Below, piece by piece: positions 13,226 to 15,310 of a DNA stretch of 15,310 bases. Every line of letters begins with the position of its first letter. Positions within the stretch are counted from its first letter, which is position 1. Source of the stretch: Acidobacteriota bacterium (GTDB taxonomy: Bacteria; Acidobacteriota; Polarisedimenticolia; Gp22-AA2); assembly GCA_016177515.1 (NCBI GenBank), contig JACOUZ010000112.1:1-15310 (forward strand), read 5' to 3'. The notes under the pieces were generated by a model. That model was not told the DNA's origin, made no database searches, and saw only the letters and a list, made by a program, of their open reading frames with translations. A program made the translations under genes and the position numbers.

Positions 13226-14058
13226 CGGCTCTGGCTTTCCTGCGCGAAGCGGGTCTCGACCGAAACCAGCTCGGTCCTGGCGGCTTCCAGTTCCTCCTGA
13301 ACGCTCTCGATTTCCTTGTCGACCTGGACGATGAGGTCCTTCACCTTCAGCTTCTTGTCATTCTCCCTGTCCTCGTCCGTCTGGGGCGGTGGCAAGGGCG
13401 GAAAGAAGCCGCCGATTGCGACTTTGCCGGGGCCCTGAATGGGAGTTGGAGGCGCGCTCGGGCCCCGCGTCTGCCCCGCCAGGAGGGGCGCCGGGTTTTG
13501 CAAGGCGTTCTTCTTTGCGTTGAGGTAGTCGAGCCGGGTCTGGAGATTGGCGATCCGGTCGCGCATCGTCTGGATCTGCTCGGCGCGGAACTTCTCCTTC
13601 GCCTCGCGATCGCGGAACGGCTTGAGCGGATCGTCCTGCGGGCGGGGGGCGAGACCCGGCGGCCGCACCGAAGGGCGCGTGACGGGCCGCGCCACCCTCG
13701 GGCCGGCGACTCCGGCCGGCGGCGCGGGCGCCCGGGGTCCGGCGCCCGGGGGGGGCTGCGGCCCGGGGCCGGGGACTCCAACCGCCTCGTCCTCTGCGTC
13801 GATTTCATCTTCAGCGGGTGCTATGGGGCGCCCGTGGAACCTCTCCAGGTCGAGGTCGGTGAACCGGAGCGGGGCCTTCTGTTCGGCGGCCGACGCCGGC
13901 TTCTCCCTGCCCTGCTTCTTTTCCTGGGCTTTCCTCCGTTCCTCGGTCTGCTGCCCGGAGGAATCCTGGCCCTCCGCGGCCCGCGCCGCGCACGGACCCA
14001 GGGCGGCGAGCGCCACGGCGAACGTCAGACCGGCGAGCTTCTTGGACGGCATCGGCAT
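13222..14058 (-). CDS. Secreted proline-rich coiled-coil protein, unknown function
   Basis: A 278-aa protein that I do not recognise. It has a clear Sec signal peptide: K6-K7, a hydrophobic stretch at 8-22, and a likely cut after ARA at residue 27. Next come a charged Gln/Glu/Lys/Arg stretch (31-60), FTDLDLERFHGRP (66-78), an acidic patch (82-91), a long Pro/Ala/Gly/Arg-rich linker (95-145), and two heptad-rich helices (about 148-187 and 232-275) suggesting coiled coils. It is thus likely periplasmic or envelope-associated. The ATG at 14058 follows GGAGG by 5 nt. The stop overlaps the start of the sigma-54 regulator by 4 nt (GTGA), so the two are probably coupled and made together. The function cannot be stated. 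Confidence 0.8.
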   Translation of the reverse strand: MPMPSKKLAGLTFAVALAALGPCAARAAEGQDSSGQQTEERRKAQEKKQGREKPASAAEQKAPLRFTDLDLERFHGRPIAPAEDEIDAEDEAVGVPGPGPQPPPGAGPRAPAPPAGVAGPRVARPVTRPSVRPPGLAPRPQDDPLKPFRDREAKEKFRAEQIQTMRDRIANLQTRLDYLNAKKNALQNPAPLLAGQTRGPSAPPTPIQGPGKVAIGGFFPPLPPPQTDEDRENDKKLKVKDLIVQVDKEIESVQEELEAARTELVSVETRFAQESQSR

Positions 14059-14088
14059 CCGGGCCTCCAGGCCACCGCTGATGACGGA

Positions 14089-14117
14089 AATGTAGGGCGC
14101 GGATGGCGCCGGATCAA
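14089..14117 (-). promoter_or_regulatory. Promoter of the secreted protein / response regulator pair
   Basis: On the minus strand TTGATC (14112-14117) and TACATT (14089-14094) have the optimal 17-nt spacer, each matching 4 of 6 consensus bases. Initiation near 14082 would leave a leader of about 24 nt that contains the GGAGG ribosome site. Confidence 0.5.
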
Positions 14118-14136
14118 GCCGGCGGGCAACAGCCCT

Positions 14137-14153
14137 CCGGCCCCCGGGGCCGG
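14137..14153 (-). terminator. GC hairpin after the PilX-like gene
   Basis: A perfect 7-bp stem CCGGCCC-CGG-GGGCCGG lies 11 nt beyond the TAG stop of the PilX-like gene on the minus strand, before the next promoter. No T-run follows, so termination is plausible but unproven; it may only protect the 3' end of the message. Confidence 0.4.
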
Positions 14154-14164
14154 CGGTGCGGTCC

Positions 14165-15310
14165 CTACAGGTCGGTCTGCCAGGCCGAGATGACCACGCG
14201 CGGCAGGTTCATCCCCTTGCGCGGCCAGTTTCCCTTGACGAGCGACTCGTCGAAGTAGAGCTCGGGGGTGCCGCCGCCGTCCAGGACCCCCTGCTGGGCG
14301 ATCAGGGAGCCGAAGTACCTGGCGTTCCCCTTGGCCGTGAAGCTGCCGCTGGTGTAGAACACGCCGTCCATGACGACGTTATCCTGGAACGGCAGGCCGT
14401 AGTTGTCCTTGATGGGGGCGATGGCGCCGCCGGGACACGGGGAGATGTCGGTGCACCACCAGTCGCCGGTCACCGGGTCCTGGAAGCTCTCGGGGCTGGC
14501 CGTGCCGTTTCGGATCCGGTAATTGCCGACGAACGCGCCGGGGTAGTCGATGTTCACGAAGCCCGATCCGTCCCCCGGCTCTCCGGGAGGGATGATCGTC
14601 CGGGTGGTGCCGCTGCCGCCGGCGCCGGTGGTGGCGAACTGCTTGGCATTCAGGTAGACGAACCCCTGGGTCCCGGGCCAGCCGTTGGACATGTCGATTG
14701 CCGGCGTCAGGTTCGTCGCCGGCCAGGTGGCCGTGTACGAGCCGAACGGCGCCGTGCCGTCGTAGGTGTCGAAGAACATGATGCCGCTGCGCCCTCCCGT
14801 CCAGGTCTCGAGCGATTGCGCCGTCCCGGTGCCGTCGAGCTTGAAGTTCGTGGTGGCGGTGTCGTACGAAAAATAGAAGTGGTTCTTGTTGCCGCTCTGG
14901 GCGATCGCCTTCCACAGGGCGTAGTCGAAGGTCGGGCAGTTGATGACCGTGTTCTGGAACAGGTTCGAGGAGTCGCCCGTGGTGCTGCCCGGGCTGGTGG
15001 AGGGCCAGGGCTGCGGGGCGCTCGGGTCCGTCGCGAAGCTGATGTTCTGGAGAGCCCCGCCGGCGATGAACCTGAACCAGGGGTCGTCGATCATCTGGTT
15101 GTCGTGCGCCGCCGTCCAGGTCGCCAGGCTGTCGGCCCCGGCGGCGTAAGCGGAGGGGTCGTTCATGGCGTAGGGCATCCCGGTGGGGGCCTTGTTCGTC
15201 AGGTTGCCGGACGTCAGGCCCAGGTCGGCCGTCCCCTGCGACGAGCCGGTTCCCCAGTGGATCTGGAAGTTGCCGGTATAGACCAGGTTGGCGCACGACT
15301 GCAGGGGGCC
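14165..15310 (-). CDS. PilX-like pilus-associated protein, 5' end outside window
   Basis: The frame is open from the window edge to a TAG, giving 381 visible residues; the N-terminus lies beyond 15310, so the internal ATG at 15178 is not the start. The visible part is rich in Gly, Ser, Thr, Asn and aromatic residues, with few charges, as in an exported beta-rich protein. The C-terminal pattern ARYFGSLIAQQGVL, GTPELYFDESLVKG and LPRVVISAWQTDL resembles the ends of large PilX-type minor pilin-associated proteins that I recall from Acidobacteria-like genomes. A typical PilX N-terminal membrane helix cannot be checked here. Other secreted surface proteins remain possible. Its own upstream neighbours, if pilin genes, would settle it. 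Confidence 0.5.
   Translation of the reverse strand, partial: GPLQSCANLVYTGNFQIHWGTGSSQGTADLGLTSGNLTNKAPTGMPYAMNDPSAYAAGADSLATWTAAHDNQMIDDPWFRFIAGGALQNISFATDPSAPQPWPSTSPGSTTGDSSNLFQNTVINCPTFDYALWKAIAQSGNKNHFYFSYDTATTNFKLDGTGTAQSLETWTGGRSGIMFFDTYDGTAPFGSYTATWPATNLTPAIDMSNGWPGTQGFVYLNAKQFATTGAGGSGTTRTIIPPGEPGDGSGFVNIDYPGAFVGNYRIRNGTASPESFQDPVTGDWWCTDISPCPGGAIAPIKDNYGLPFQDNVVMDGVFYTSGSFTAKGNARYFGSLIAQQGVLDGGGTPELYFDESLVKGNWPRKGMNLPRVVISAWQTDL

Overview
The window comes from a high-GC bacterial chromosome. Every recognised gene lies on the minus strand, so transcription runs from high to low coordinates. The content (signal peptide, PilX-like protein, NtrC-type regulator, housekeeping translation genes) fits a Gram-negative-type bacterium. 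Acidobacteriota or a neighbouring deep lineage is my best guess, but that is inference. No phage, IS or CRISPR signal was seen.

Layout in order of transcription: (1) 15310-14165, the 3' part of a PilX-like pilus-associated protein. (2) 14058-12035, a two-gene unit: a secreted, proline-rich, coiled-coil protein of unknown function, translationally coupled (GTGA overlap) to a sigma-54 activator response regulator that lacks a DNA-binding domain. (3) 11773-8480, a compact three-gene operon with its own promoter: a P-loop protein of the cyclic 2,3-diphosphoglycerate synthetase-like family, carbamate kinase and ornithine carbamoyltransferase. There is no arginine deiminase in view. (4) An intergenic region (8197-8479) holding a large imperfect inverted repeat and a good sigma-70 promoter. 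(5) 8196-650, a long translation/isoprenoid unit: rplM-rpsI-rpsB-tsf-pyrH-frr-ispD-ispF-gltX-rlmB. It has close spacing and overlapping start/stop codons between pyrH and frr and from ispD through rlmB, with gaps of 22-75 nt elsewhere. (6) 584-71, a tRNA cluster Thr(TGT)-Tyr(GTA)-Gly(TCC)-Gly-like(TCC) with its own extended -10 promoter. This order matches the thrU-tyrU-glyT-thrT array that precedes tuf in many bacteria, so tuf probably lies just past position 1.

The most unusual points are these. The last tRNA gene sits where tRNA-Thr(GGT) is expected but has a Gly anticodon and a non-pairing acceptor stem, as if recombined from two tRNAs. The cDPGS-like/arcC/argF operon hints at an uncharacterised carbamoyl-phosphate pathway. 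The sigma-54 activator lacks its HTH and is coupled to an unknown exported protein. Ribosomal protein S2 carries a disordered tail of about 100 residues. All six-frame ORFs on the plus strand look like high-GC shadows of the minus-strand genes.
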